A stretch of DNA of 64,000 nt from Alnus glutinosa (lineage: Eukaryota > Streptophyta > Magnoliopsida > Fagales > Betulaceae): positions 22,661,616-22,725,615 of the forward strand of contig NC_084894.1 in the NCBI RefSeq assembly GCF_958979055.1. The letters run 5' to 3'. Position 1 is the stretch's first letter. Each line of letters starts with the position of its first letter. Below the pieces are notes generated by a model, which saw only the letters and a list, made by a program, of their open reading frames with translations, was not told the DNA's origin and searched no databases. The position numbers and the translations under genes are program-made. Positions 11,142-22,881 of this stretch are shown one piece after another.

Positions 11142-11724
11142 TTTCTAAAGTATTTTCAAAATTAATATGTATATATATTTATTTTGTGTCTTGGAAATGA
11201 TTTAAAAGGAAGGTGTTAAAGAACATTAATTGAAGATAGTTCCACATGGAAAAAAAAAAAAAGAAATTGTAGTTGGCATTTGTAAGGCCCAACACACTTT
11301 AAGCATTTAAAGTAATGCTTGGGTGTATGCGAAGCACCGGACGCACACGCACACGTGCGCGCGTGTGGTAGTTGGCTGTAGATGGACGGTATACAGAAGT
11401 AACTGCATAACAAAATTTCTTTTATTTTTAGCGCTTTTTCTTATACCTTCTGTATTTTTAAATAAATAATAATAAAAAAAAGTCTTTGTCTATCTCTTGC
11501 TATAATAGAAAAATCTAGAAGTGTTCGGATTTAATTTTTCATTAGTGCAAAACGCAATCAAACAAACAGAGGATTTTGGGCTCCATTGTATCCTGAAGAA
11601 ATATTTGTTGTAACCTTTTGAATACCTTTTTCGAGGGGGCAAATAATTTCTTAAGGAAAGCGACGTTGTAACGCACCTTAAGAGCATTTCTTTTTTTTCT
11701 TTTCGTTTACATTTTCTAACAACC
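11142..11724. other. Unit A-specific segment of about 580 bp
   Basis: Unit B goes directly from CATTGTTACCC to TTCTTAGACATG (near 35331-35350), whereas unit A has this segment between two ACCCTT words. Either an insertion with a short target duplication or a deletion in B between microhomologies. No coding or terminal-repeat structure recognised. Confidence 0.5.
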
Positions 11725-11975
11725 CTTCTTAGACATGTCTATTGCTACCCGTGAAATATTAAAAGAAAAAGTTTTGACAATGAATCTATTGTTCCAAATG
11801 AGATGAAACTAGTTGAAAAGATGATAAAAGGGAAGGGACCAATTTTTTTTTTTTTTGTTGCTAGGGGCTAATAAACAAAAAACCTTAAAATTGTTTTTTT
11901 TTTTCTTTTCTTTTTAATAATTAGGGGGGGGGGGGGGGGGCATGACCCTTACCGGCCCCCCCTTCCCTCCGTCAC

Positions 11976-12235
11976 TGGGCCCAAAGGAAGCCACGATCTA
12001 CTCTAGTTATTTATGCTTTGTACGTGTGTGTTTGTTATGGGCGTAATGGTCTTTAAGTCAGTTAGAGCATTCTCATTGGATTAGCTATCTGTAACTTTAG
12101 GTTAAAAATACACTTCATTGAATTATGTAAACAAAAGTTAGAATACATGTTTTTTAGATCCGTGAACAGTGCAACTCTACATGTAGCGTTGCCCTGTTCA
12201 CATATCTCTCTCTTTCTTTCTTTTTTTCTTTTTTT

Positions 12236-12280
<45 letters not shown>

Positions 12281-13437
12281 GCTTATCTCCACTTTCTGCG
12301 CTTTTTTTCTTCATTTTCCCTCTACGTTCTACATGCAGCAGCAGTTGATTGTTTTTTTTTTTTTTTGTAATGCAATTGATTGAGTTAGGTCGACTAGCTT
12401 TGGTTACACAGAAGTCCCATTTAATGTGATATTATGATAGGTTCAACCCTTAATGACCGTTAGAAAAATTATTGTTTAAAAATTATTGCGTTAGGAAAAT
12501 ACCAGATTTAACAAAACGACTGTTAAAGAATATGACTATTAGAAAAATGGTCGTTTGAAAAAAAATGATCGTAAAAAATTTGTGTTAGAAAAATGACCGT
12601 TTTAATAAAACAACCGTTGACAAATATGATCAAATATGACCATTTATATATATATATATATAAAAAGAAGAAAAGAAAAAAAGTCAGCATTATCTAAACT
12701 AGATAAAGTGAGTTTTGGTCATTGGGCCCAAAGGAAGCCATGATCTACTCTAGTTATTTATGCTTTGTACATGTGTGTTTGTTATGGGCGTAATGGTCTT
12801 TAAGTCAGTTAGAGCATTCTCATTGGATTAGCTATCTGTAACTTTAGGTTAAAAATACACTTCATTGAATTATGTAAACAAAAGTTAGAATACATGTTTT
12901 TTAGATCCGTGAAGAGTGCAACTCTACATGTAGCGTTGCCCTGTTCACATATCTCTCTCTTTTTTCTTTTTCTTTTTTTTTATTATTATTATTATTATCA
13001 TCTCCACTTTCTGCGCTTTTTTTCTTCATTTTCCCTCTACGTTCTACATGCAGCAGCAGTTGATTGATTTTTTTTTTTTCTTTTTTTGTAATGCAATTGA
13101 TTGATTTAGGTCGACTAGCTTTGGTTACACAGAAGTCCCATTTAATGTGATATTATGATAGGTTCAACCCTTAATGACCGTTAGAAAAATGATTGTTTAA
13201 AAATTATTGCGTTAGGAAAATAACAGATTTAACAAAACAACTGTTAAAGAATATGACTATTAGAAAAATGGTCGTTTGAGAAAAAATGATCGTCAAAAAT
13301 TTGTGTTAGAAAATGACCGTTTTAATAAAACAACCGTTGACAAATATGATCAAATATGACCATTTATATATATATATATAAAAAGAAGAAAAAAAAAAGT
13401 CAGCATTATCCAAACTAGATAAAGTGAGTTTTGGTTA
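11976..13437. repeat. Direct tandem duplication, 747-bp period
   Basis: TGGGCCCAAAGGAAGCCA starts at both 11976 and 12723, and the following about 715 bases run in parallel to TAGATAAAGTGAGTTTTGGT. Unit B has only one copy (from about 35588). Inside are T/ATT runs and repeated words around AAAATGACCGTTT and ACAACCGTT. No coding sequence. Confidence 0.85.
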
Positions 13438-13837
13438 GCTATTTTGAATTGAGATATACACAAACTATTGAGAGTGCTCTTATGTGTAGTTTATAAGGTA
13501 GTGGGTCACTTATTTGGAGAGTTATTATCACGTAGCCTGAAGATGGGCAAGTGGGCGAGTTATGTTTAGTTATTAATTTATTGTATTTAATCTGTGAATC
13601 AATGAAAAGATATCGAAGTATTTGAATCAAAATTCGTGAAATTATAGATGTGTACTAAAGAAGAATTTGGCCTCTTGAAGTGCCAATTGTTACTTTCGTT
13701 GTCTTTTATTTTTATTTTCAGTAAATAAGATTAAAATGTATCCTTTAGAGCTTTATCATTTGAACATAGATCATAGACCGAACCACGTTATTCCATTATT
13801 TATTTATTTTCCAATTTCATTATTAATTTGTTCACCA
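13438..13837. other. Intergenic, no gene seen
   Basis: AT-rich and collinear with unit B 36270-36671. No coding similarity or repeat structure recognised. Confidence 0.5.
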
Positions 13838-14133
13838 GGAGTGATCGACGTACATAAGGGTCGAGCAGGCCTTAAGAACAAATGGGTATGATGCCTTCTC
13901 GTAGTTTGAGGTAGAGAAACAAGGACTCTTGAGGTGAACCTTGGAGTGTGTTAGCTTCTAATCAAGGTGTTCCAAGGGAAATTGGTCGGGGAAAGGATTT
14001 CGTCGAACACAAAGTGAGCATAGCCAATGAAATTAGAGGTCGACAAGCTTGGCGAGCACCTAATTTTGGAGAGGGAGGCCATGTACGAGGATTTGGGCTT
14101 GAATTTGAAGAAGGTGTGTGAGAGAGGTGGCAC
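13838..14133 (-). pseudogene. PPR-protein gene fragment
   Basis: The minus strand reads GYAHFVFDEILSPTNFPWNT followed by LIRS, the classic start of a plant pentatricopeptide-repeat protein. After a frame change come ALFLYLKLREG-like and YPFVLKACSTLMYVDH-like stretches typical of the next PPR motifs. Frames are interrupted and only about 100 residues' worth remains, so it is a broken fragment. Known PPR proteins act in organelle RNA processing; no function is expected here. Confidence 0.65.
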
Positions 14134-15535
14134 TACGGAGGAGAGAGGAACACGGAGCTCTGGTAGCCAGAGGAGGAAAAGGGGTTATCTTTTCGTAGTG
14201 GGGTTCTGTGGAGGAATGGGGCGGTTGTAGTTACCTATTATAGAAATTGAGGAAAGCGGTTAATAATCGATAATTGGTTTGTAAGAGCTTATGTATTTTT
14301 ATATGCAAAATAGCTAATCAAAACTTACTTTATTTATTTTAACTAATGTGTTTCTAAATATACTATGCATCGAATTATCTATTATTTCACTATATCATTT
14401 AAATATTTTTTTTTTTTATTCTTTCTTTATCTATCTTTATTTTAATTCTAAGATATTTTTTCAACGATAAGTCATTTTTTAAACATTGCCGTTCATTTTT
14501 ATTTTTTTGGATAATTATTTGCTATAAAGTCAGCAAAAATTTTGTTCTCATCTAAGGTAGTTTGCATAAGTGTAACCTTAAAATGACACATAGATTTTGT
14601 CATATAGACATATTTTGAAATACAAATAAATAAATAAATGCATGTTTGAATAGTGCAACTCCACACGTATCATAAATGCATTTTGCATTTGATTTGCATA
14701 ATCGGATGGAAGGACTTTTTAGTGAATTGGTTAGTCATTTTAGCCTAAAGGTAAAAATTGTTAAGCAATTAAGAATGCTCTAATATATATTATATAATAG
14801 AAAATGATTAATTTAATTATCCAATTTACAACTTTATTGTTTTTGTATAAATCAATTACAACCTATGAGGAGCAATTAATCTGATTCCCAAAATTTCGAA
14901 TTGTTAAAAATATACGCAACAAAATGGTTCAAAGACAATCTCCGAGATAGCTAAGATATGATATACATTTATGTCCAATAGTATATGCTTATCCAATTGG
15001 AATATTTTTTCTTTGAAATAATAGATCTAATTTCAATCATAAAACCAATAGAGCAAAAATCATCTACAGAAAACAAAGTCCTAGACTCTGAGGATATAGT
15101 TTCCCGAAAACACGCTGGAAAACAAAACTATTCACACACCTAAATTTCTCCATAACATTCTTCATGCCGGAAGTTTACAATAACCATTTTGTCCCCAAAA
15201 AATCGAGAAGAAACTACTCATGTATAATCACGTCTTCTACAATTACGTCTGATCTTCCCGAGGAAGTTAGAGCAATTTTCTTTGCCACATAATTACTGCT
15301 GCCTCCTCTGCTTATGTCATGGGCTTGACCAACTAGTCGTCGTCGCTCCATGATGCCATAGTAGGAATACTCCCTAGACAAACCCTGGGATTACACCACA
15401 CTAGAACAGAACCGATTTCACCCAGGACCGTGAAAGCATTCATCCCAGATTGGTTTTCATTCCCGAATTAGGGTGGACTTTATGGCAATCTAACCCACAA
15501 TACGAACTACAAACATAAAAATAAACCCCAAAGGA
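14134..15535. other. Intergenic, no gene seen
   Basis: AT-rich and collinear with 36975-38590 in unit B. The single word TTTTGCATT at 14681-14689 is the empty target site of a MITE that inserted in unit B. Confidence 0.6.
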
Positions 15536-15745
15536 GAAAACACACAACAAAGACAGAAATCTACTTCTCAATCCCAGAACAGAACGAGAAAAACCACAAT
15601 AAAGACAGAATTCTACTTCTCAATCCTTAAACAGGACGAGAAAAATCACAACAAAGACAGAAATCTACTTCTCAATCCTAAAGATGAAAAAAACCACAAC
15701 AAATACAAAAATCTACTTCTTAATCTTAGAGTAGGACGAGAAAAA
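15536..15745. repeat. Minisatellite, about four units of about 55-60 bp
   Basis: The word CACAACAAAGACAGAAATCT followed by ACTTCTCAATCC and (A)CAGGACGAGAAAAA recurs about four times with small changes. A shorter array is present in unit B (38595-38757). Confidence 0.75.
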
Positions 15746-16239
15746 AACTACATTCTCCTCTTAGGCTAGGGACTTTTTTCTCAGTGGCAGTTTTTTTTTT
15801 TCGATCTCTGAAAGCTTATCCAATTGGAATTTGGAACTGAATTCAACACAAATGCAAAGTGAATCTTCACCATCATATCCGCATCCAACCTAGCAATATA
15901 ATCCTACCAAAATGCCTATTTTCATCCAAATCTTAATCATAAAAAAGCTCTCTTGTCATTTATTTTAATATGTTGTTATTATTATTTTTTAAAAAAAAAA
16001 AAAAATTGAAATAGTGAAACAATTTATTGATAAAAAAAAATTGAATTTTTATGGAAAGTAGTTACTAGTTGATAATCAGTCTTCAATGACTATATAACCG
16101 CCGGTTGCGATTAACCTCTAATCAGCTTAGCGGTTGTGATTGCAATTATTTAAAAATTATAACCACCTAAACCGGTTGCAATTACAATTAGTAGAGAATA
16201 ACCGCAACCACAACCAACCACAATCGATTGTGGGCCTAT
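15746..16239. other. Intergenic, no gene seen
   Basis: AT-rich, with an imperfectly repeated AACCGGTTGCAATTA-like word near 16095-16230. No gene recognised. Confidence 0.5.
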
Positions 16240-16303
16240 GATGCAGATGAATTGGAGTTCAAGATGAGGGAGCTCGAGAGAAAATGCAACCCACCCAACA
16301 AGT
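16240..16303 (+). pseudogene. HSP70 lid micro-fragment
   Basis: The plus strand encodes ADELEFKMRELERKCNP, clearly the [17 protein letters not shown] helix of the HSP70 alpha-helical lid (compare the gene at 50812). Flanking sequence diverges on both sides. It is duplicated in unit B near 39345-39403. Confidence 0.7.
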
Positions 16304-16577
16304 GGCTCGCAGCTAGACTCACTTTTCGTCCGACGCTCTGCCCTAGCTGACACCTCGAAGGCTAGTTACGGCCAGGCTCTGAACAATTTGAGGACGAGGA
16401 CGCAGGGAAAAAAGGGACTTATGCCTAGCTAGCTGCTAGGGGAGCAGCAATTATCCTGCTAAAGTAAGTACTCAAGTCCTCGTTCAAAATTTCAACAAGA
16501 AACTAAAACCCTCTAGCCATTGGGCATAAGTTGGGCTGAAGCTAAATGGAGGGTAGAATGCACCTCCTTAACCAACC

Positions 16578-16898
16578 TCAGGAATGGAAGCCATAGGCTA
16601 GCTTTGAGAATTTCTTCAAAAAGACAAACTCATCGAGGTTGTCATCTACCAGAGCACCCTCGTAAGGATTAGGAGGGTAAAGAACTATAGAATCAGGTAT
16701 GTAGTATCTCTCTCGCAACCTAACCATGTCCCTCTCCTTCATCACAGAGTGCCATGAAGCTTCGTGAAAAACAACGTGCCCCGCAGAGTCCTTCAGTAGG
16801 TTACTAGGACCTTCGAAAGGAGTTGCACTGTGAGCTTGGGCACGACCCATCAGATAATCTATTACCAATCGAAGATGGGGAACAACCGACTCGAGCAA
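16578..16898 (-). CDS. Unrecognised open frame, possibly transposon-derived
   Basis: A 106-codon frame contains PFEGPSNLLKDSAGHVVFHE, then MVRLRERYYIPDSIVLYPPN and EGALVDDNLDEFVFLKKFSK. The RLRERYxIPDSI-type motif recalls gag-like proteins of plant retroelements, but I cannot assign a family. In unit B the homologous sequence is split by a LINE (39843-40849) and a CACTA derivative (41017-42509), which supports no required function. Confidence 0.3.
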   Translation of the reverse strand: MLESVVPHLRLVIDYLMGRAQAHSATPFEGPSNLLKDSAGHVVFHEASWHSVMKERDMVRLRERYYIPDSIVLYPPNPYEGALVDDNLDEFVFLKKFSKLAYGFHS

Positions 16899-17164
16899 AG
16901 GAAGAACAAGATCTAAAACAGCAGAAACCGGTAAATCTACATGTGCAATGTAAAAGGAAGCTGGTCTACAGCGGCTCGGAAACGACAGATTCTGACAAAA
17001 TTAAAACAAAAAAAACAAAACATGAAATCCTGAAGATGATAATCTAAAGGAGCTAGTAAAAGACAACCAGCGGCGGCGAAGAAAAGAACGACGATGGAGG
17101 CAGGTTGTAGAGGTGAAAAGATGAAAATGATCACCTAAAAGCACTACAAAAAAAAAAAATGTTT

Positions 17165-17350
17165 TTTGCCACTTGCAATTCGCCACGTGTACGGTCACTA
17201 TACACGTGGCGAACTGTTAGCCACGTGCAAGTGGCCACGTAAATACACGTGGTGAATCCGGGTGACACTAATTGTACAATTGGCCGCGTGTATTATTGTA
17301 CACGCGGCCAACTGTTGGCCGCGTGTATTATTATACACGTGGCCAATTGG
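17165..17350. repeat. Left subterminal repeat array of the CACTA element
   Basis: About ten copies of a TACACGTGGC/GCCACGTGTA-type motif in both orientations, with later ones as GCCGCGTGTA. This arrangement is typical of CACTA subterminal transposase-binding repeats. Confidence 0.7.
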
Positions 17351-17396
17351 CCGATTTTTTTCTTAATATTTAATTCTGTTTTTTAATTTCTTTTTA

Positions 17397-17399
<3 letters not shown>

Positions 17400-17447
<48 letters not shown>
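17400..17447. repeat. (AT)n microsatellite
   Basis: An uninterrupted run of about 23 TA units within the CACTA element. Confidence 0.95.
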
Positions 17448-17451
<4 letters not shown>

Positions 17452-17884
17452 TACTAAAATTCTCCAAAATTATTTTATCTAAAAATATCACAAAATCAAA
17501 TTACACAAATTAATCAAAACAACAATATTTAAAAATTTGAATACCATATACTAATAAATGTATTCGTTACTAACAACAAATACTTACACAACAATATTAA
17601 CAAATTTGAAAATCTTGATCTAATAAAGTTATTCGTTACTAACAAAAAAAAAATACACAAAATATCTACAAATCTGGAGGACATCGCTACGGATCACGAG
17701 GTGCAGTCCCGGGCGTGAACTCGCCAACCGGCGATTGTCCCGCAAGAGATGGTGTGACGGGCGATGGAGTCCCGAGAGGGGATTGTTGGCTCAGAAATTG
17801 TCCAACAGGCGACACCGGACCAATCGTTGTCGCATTACCTGCAAGTAATAAAAATAATTAACCTATATAATATTATATGCAAAT

Positions 17885-19510
17885 TTAAACAAGTAATGAG
17901 AACAAATTAAAAATAAACCTAAGTGTATACATAATATGAACCATACCTGCAGACGCACTACTAACAGACGACGTACTACCTACGTGTGCAGGTGAAGACT
18001 GCTGAGCACCAGGGCATACAAACGATAATCCTGTAGAGGACATGAAGGCCCCAAACTGTCGCATGCGCTGCTCCATAGCATCAAACTGTCGTATGCGCTG
18101 CTCCATGCTGTCAGCCCGCTCTCTCTCGGCCCGCACTATGCCCTCCAACCCGTCATTCCCCTCTCTTTCTCGGCCTGTAACATGATATCCATCTCTGCAA
18201 TTTTGTGGGCAGCCCAATCCTGAGACGTGCCCTCGGCCGGTCCCCCCCGTGTGCAGGCCCTATACGAGAAACAAGTCCCGCGAACAGGAGTAACGTTCGG
18301 CCCAACCTGCCAAACCCTACCCCCATACTCGGGTCGCCCAACTGCCTGCTCGTACGCGTCCCCAGGTGCCCAACGCACCATATCTGATGAAACGGAATCC
18401 GTGGCAGCAGGATCAGTGGACAAACTCTGTGTCATCCGCTCCTGTACGTCGTCAACATACAATACACTGGTAATTAATAAATACTTTATCACACGCATAA
18501 CTAATAAATATTAATAACATAGAACAGTAGCATACGCATAGGTCCCATGTCCGCTCGTTCAGATAAGTGCCGTCTTTCCTTGTGTGCGTCTTCACAAACG
18601 ACTCGGCGCGAGTGGGGGGCGTGCCAGATGTAGATGCCTGTCGCCATACAGTATAAATATATAACAAACATTGGATATTCATTTAATGTTAAGAAAGAAC
18701 AATTACGCACAAATAAGAATTAAAACATTTACATATTGTTTCATACCTCATCGTGATTAAATTTGGCATAACTTTTAGACCCCAGACTATGGGGGATGTC
18801 ATTCTGCTCCCGCAGCCGCTTCATTCGTTCAGACCTCGCCTTTGCATTGAACATTCCGAAAAAAAATGTAAGAATTGACACACTTAATTACTTATATGCT
18901 ATGATTAAATGAACTGTTTATTAAAAAAACACAACATTATAGTAATATATTCAAAGACCTACATACCTGATTTCTTTTTGTGCAGCACTCGTGCAGTACG
19001 TCCTCCACATCCATTCGGTCATACTTATCAAAAAACGTATATGGCATTCTCGCACGTATTGTCAATGGTGTGTCACCGTCTCGAATATTTAGCTGGGTCC
19101 TCAACTTCAACTTCCACGAATGGTGCTTACAGCCCATATCGCCCCAGAATTCGTTCTGTGCCAGACGCTGGTCGACGGATACGGGTACATAAAATTCTTG
19201 CTGCACATTCAATTTAAGGATTAATTTTAGCAGTTCAACAAAAAATTAATCTTAACTTTAATTTCACTAAATACATATATTAGTTTCATACACATACCAT
19301 TATGGCATCCCACATAGCCCGCTTAATCTGCTTATCTACCTTTGCCCATTCGTCCCGCAAGTAAATGTGGGACCCGCTCCGTAAAAGCTTGCCTGCAGCC
19401 CGTCTATAACGATTGCATGCTCGTCCCACGGGTTGTGTTGCAACATTGTACTGCAACACAACTTTCTTCCTCATCAGGAGCACCCAATTTCTCTCTGGGT
19501 CCTTAATCAC
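17885..19510 (-). pseudogene. TNPA-like CACTA accessory transposase exons
   Basis: Reading the minus strand from 19510: [35 protein letters not shown] and [20 protein letters not shown]; then 19212-18937 with QQEFYVPVSVDQRLAQNEFW; then 18682-18452 with [19 protein letters not shown], the signature of the plant Ptta/En/Spm transposase family; then 18498-17885 with coiled-coil-like heptads (ERERADSMEQRIRQFDAMEQ). Exons are separated by AT-rich introns with plausible GT-AG borders. The protein would bind subterminal repeats. Integrity is uncertain. Confidence 0.6.
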
Positions 19511-19636
19511 CTCAAAATAGATGCTCCTGTCTGGGTTATACCCTAGTCAATAAATATAAAACGTTAATATATTAACACTAAATAACTTAATTATATTAAT
19601 AAATTAAAAATTCAATTTAAATATTATACGGACTGA

Positions 19637-20545
19637 TTAAATTAAGATATAATTATGTATAAAAATGTACTTACCCATCAGCCGAATATGGTCGATCGCT
19701 ATGAGCTCGGTCGCTGGGTCGCCAGCATGCTCCTCGCCTACCTCATCTGCCGGGTGACGCTCATCATGATGATCGTCATCCGAAGACATATCCTGGGGGA
19801 CATCATGGGCCAACTGATCAAGACCCAACGTCACATCGTCCCCCTCATGGGGCATCTGGCTCTCCCCCACATCTGGGTCATGACTCTCCCCAGAAAGCGG
19901 CAACTGGCTTTGTCCATAAACAAGCACTTGACTCTCCCCATGTGCCGGGCCCTGGCCCCCTGCCGGTGCCGACATCTGTCCCGACCGCATAGCCGGCATA
20001 GGCATCCCCCCCCGCTGTGACAGCGGGAATTTGTCATCCTGAGTCTCACTATCAGGGTTGACTGGCATAGGTGGTGTAAGGGAGTATGGATAGTACAACG
20101 GGAATCTGCTCAGATCATGACACTCTCGCGCCCACCATCGATCAATATGACCGGGTGAGGTGATCCCCAACTGCGAGAACGTCGGGTATCCAGCTGAGCT
20201 CGTCTGGCCGGGATCTAACCTGTTCATCCCCGCCGTACCCGGGGGCAATGGTCTATAAACGGCGTCCGGGTGGTGTGGCCACGGTGTAGTATGTAGTGCC
20301 GCTGACATCGCCGGTGTGGACGTAGGCGGGTATGGAGAAGCAGAATATCCAGCTGCGCTCGTCTGCCCGGGATCTGACGAGCTCATCCCCGCCGTACTCA
20401 GGGGCAATGGTCTATAAATGGCGTCCGGGTGGTGTGGCCAGGGTGTGGTATGTAGTGCCGCTGACATCGCCAGTATGGATGTAGTCGTGCAAGGCACGGG
20501 TAGGCGTGGTGCACGATGTGTGCAAGTAGGGGGTCTCTGGTCCAT
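19637..20545 (-). CDS. Pro/Ser/His-rich open frame within the CACTA element
   Basis: A 302-codon frame contains two near-identical repeats around [24 protein letters not shown] sequence (about residues 24-65 and 76-120) and an acidic, His-rich C-terminus. It is low-complexity and probably the N-terminal exon of the TNPA-like protein that follows downstream on this strand. No enzymatic domain recognised. Confidence 0.45.
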   Translation of the reverse strand: MDQRPPTCTHRAPRLPVPCTTTSILAMSAALHTTPWPHHPDAIYRPLPLSTAGMSSSDPGQTSAAGYSASPYPPTSTPAMSAALHTTPWPHHPDAVYRPLPPGTAGMNRLDPGQTSSAGYPTFSQLGITSPGHIDRWWARECHDLSRFPLYYPYSLTPPMPVNPDSETQDDKFPLSQRGGMPMPAMRSGQMSAPAGGQGPAHGESQVLVYGQSQLPLSGESHDPDVGESQMPHEGDDVTLGLDQLAHDVPQDMSSDDDHHDERHPADEVGEEHAGDPATELIAIDHIRLMGKYIFIHNYILI

Positions 20546-20696
20546 CGAAACCTGCGAACAAAAATGTAGACAAATTATTTGAAATTCGTATTAGTTTTGA
20601 TATTAAAAAAAAATATGCATATTATACAATGAGCTCTATGCAAAATAAGAAAGTATTTTGAGTTTAAGCGAATTGTACCAACAATAAATATAGCAA

Positions 20697-21056
20697 TCAT
20701 TGTATAACAGGAGCTTCAATCGGATCAATGTCGGGCCTGTCGTGATCGAATTCATCATTCATATCATGCAGGTCATCAGTGGGTAGTACAAGCAGTACAC
20801 ACTCGTGATATGCATAATCTGCATCACTACTCCCTTCCCCCTGACCAACATCGTACACATTGCGCGATTTAGTCCTCACGGCACAAACCCAGTTTGGGTT
20901 CCTTCCTCGACATAAAACACTTGGTCTACCTGAGATGTAAGCACGTAAGGCTCGTCAGTAAGCAGTTCTCCCCTGTGGACGAGGTGAGTGAAGTTGACAA
21001 ACGTTAGGCCATAATCGTCGACTCTGAATCCTCTATCCATCATACACAACATTATA
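20697..21056 (-). pseudogene. TNP2-type CACTA transposase C-terminal fragment
   Basis: The minus strand reads GFRVDDYGLTFVNFTHLVH, then DEPYVLTSQVDQVFYVEE and, after a one-base frame change, NPNWVCAVRTKSRNVYDVG. This matches the C-terminal SQAxQVFYVEDP...W.VV region of TNP2 transposases. The catalytic core is absent. Confidence 0.65.
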
Positions 21057-21958
21057 GTAATACAATCAAAGACCTACATACCCTTTTTTGTTCGGTACAT
21101 AGTCCACATCTGCTGTGTCATACTTCTCAAAAACTTTCTCCGGCACTCTCTCACGTATACTCTTGGGCATGTCACCGTCTCGAATAGCTAGCGCTTTTTT
21201 AAATTTCGACTTTCACGAGCGGTGCTTACGGCCAATATCAACCCACGCTTCATGTTGTTCCTTGCGCTCATCTACGGATACAGGTAGATAAAACTCTTCC
21301 TGCACATTCAATTTAAGCATTAATTTTATAAATTCAACAAAAACTTAACCCTAAGTTTTATTTTAAATAAATAAAAAATTAGTTTCATAAACATACCATC
21401 AGTGTGTCCCATATAGTCTTCTTAATCTGCTTATCTACCCTCGTCCATTCATCCCGCATATGTATGAAAAACCCGCTCCTCACAAGCATTCCCGTAGCAC
21501 ACCTAAAACGATTGCAGGCTCGTCCTACGGGTTGTGTTGTAGCATTGTACTGCAACACAATCTTCTTCCTTCTCTAGAGCATCCAATTTCTCTCCGGGTC
21601 CCTAATCACCTCATAATAGATGCTCCCGTCTGGATTGTACCATAATCAAAGAATATAAAACATTTAATTTAATATACTTAAAAATTAAATTATATTAATA
21701 AATGATATAATTCAATTTATGTTTTTTTCAAACTTAATATTAACTATTGGTAAAATAATAGGAGTTTCAATGATGCGTGTCCGAACGGCCACATGTATAA
21801 ACACACGTGGCCACACGGCCACGTTTATAAATCCACGTGGCCGAACGTCTCCCAGCTGCATGCTGCCACTTTGTCACTATGACATGTGGCTATCTGGACA
21901 TGTGGCTACAGTAACCACTATTGTAGCCACGTGGCGAATGACAAGTTTTTTTGTAGTG

Positions 21959-22881
21959 TGGGAGGTGAAGATTTTGACCGTAGAATGGTGAAGCATTTCG
22001 TTCAAGAGTTCGACGCAATGCATAAGAAGAAAATTACTGGAGTTAAGGCTCTTGGGAAGTTGCGGACTAATTGTGAAATGGCTAAGAGGAACCTGTCATC
22101 TAATATTCGAACAAGTATTATGATTGACTCTTTGTATGAGGATACTGACTTCCAATTAAACATCACCCGAGCCAGGTTTGAGGAGCTTAACATGGACTTA
22201 TTCTTGAAGTGTATAGAGCCTGTCGAGAAGTGTTTGAGGGATGCAAAGATGGATAAGAGCAATGTCGATGATGTGGTTCTGGTTGGAGGGTCGACTAGGA
22301 TCCCCAAGGTTCAGCAATTGTTGCAGGACATCTTCGATGGGAAGAAGCTCTGCAAAAGGATTAATGTCGATGAGGCGGTTGCCTATGGTGCTGCTGTTCA
22401 GGCTGCAATCCTCAGCCATGAGGCTAATGCGAAGGTGTAGAACTTGTTGTTGCTGGATGTCACTTCTTTTTCCCTTGGTTTGGAGACTGTTGGAGATGGC
22501 ATGAATGTGTTGAGTCCGAGAAACACTGACATTCCGACTAAGAAGGAGCAAGTTTTCTCAACCAACTCTGACAACCAGCCCAGTATGCTGATCCAGGTGT
22601 ACGAGGGTGAATGAAGCAGAACTAGTGACAACAACTTGCTGGGCAAGTTCGAGTTATCTAGCATTCCTCCTGCTTCTAAGGGAGTTCCTCAAATCCATCT
22701 GTGCGTTGAGATTAATGCCAATGGTATTTTGGATGTCTCTGCCGAGGATAAAACCACTGGAAATAAGAGCAAAACTACAATCACCAATACGGGCTGGCTC
22801 TCCAGGGAAGAGATGGAGAAGTTAGTGGAGGAGGCTGAGAAGTACAAGGATGAGGACAAGGAGTATAACATGAAGGGCTAG
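21959..22881 (+). pseudogene. 5'-truncated cytosolic HSP70 pseudogene (unit B)
   Basis: Second copy of the 601-1523 pseudogene. It starts at the same base next to the CACTA end and has the same three in-frame stops (22438-22440, 22612-22614, 22879-22881). By eye only about five bases differ over 923, for example GAAVQAAIL here versus GAPVPAAIL in unit A, where the B version is the family-typical one. Confidence 0.95.

Larger units (their letters stand above)
17142..21958 (-). mobile_element. Composite CACTA (En/Spm) transposon at the duplication junction
   Basis: The left end is CACTACAAAAAA at 17142 and the right end TTTTTTTGTAGTG at 21958. Both ends carry dense CACGTGGC subterminal repeats. 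Minus-strand coding remnants include a TNP2-like C-terminus (20697-21056), a Pro-rich frame (19637-20545) and TNPA-like exons (about 17885-19510). A diverged second copy of the TNPA-like exons lies at about 21057-21650, so two related elements appear joined near 21057. The flanks do not show a matching 3-bp target duplication (left AAG, right TGG), as expected if the element is a recombinant at a tandem-duplication breakpoint. Confidence 0.85.

Noticed and set aside
12062-12383. Asn/Lys and Leu/Phe homopolymeric frames
   Set aside because: Products of (ATT)n and T-runs in the tandem duplication; not coding.
15536-15745. Regularly spaced repeats that could suggest a CRISPR array
   Set aside because: Units are contiguous imperfect minisatellite copies without unique spacers, in a plant nuclear genome.
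18136-18514. Overlapping open frames on both strands in the CACTA element
   Set aside because: Only the minus-strand set fits exon order and the Ptta/En/Spm signature; the plus-strand frames are shadows.
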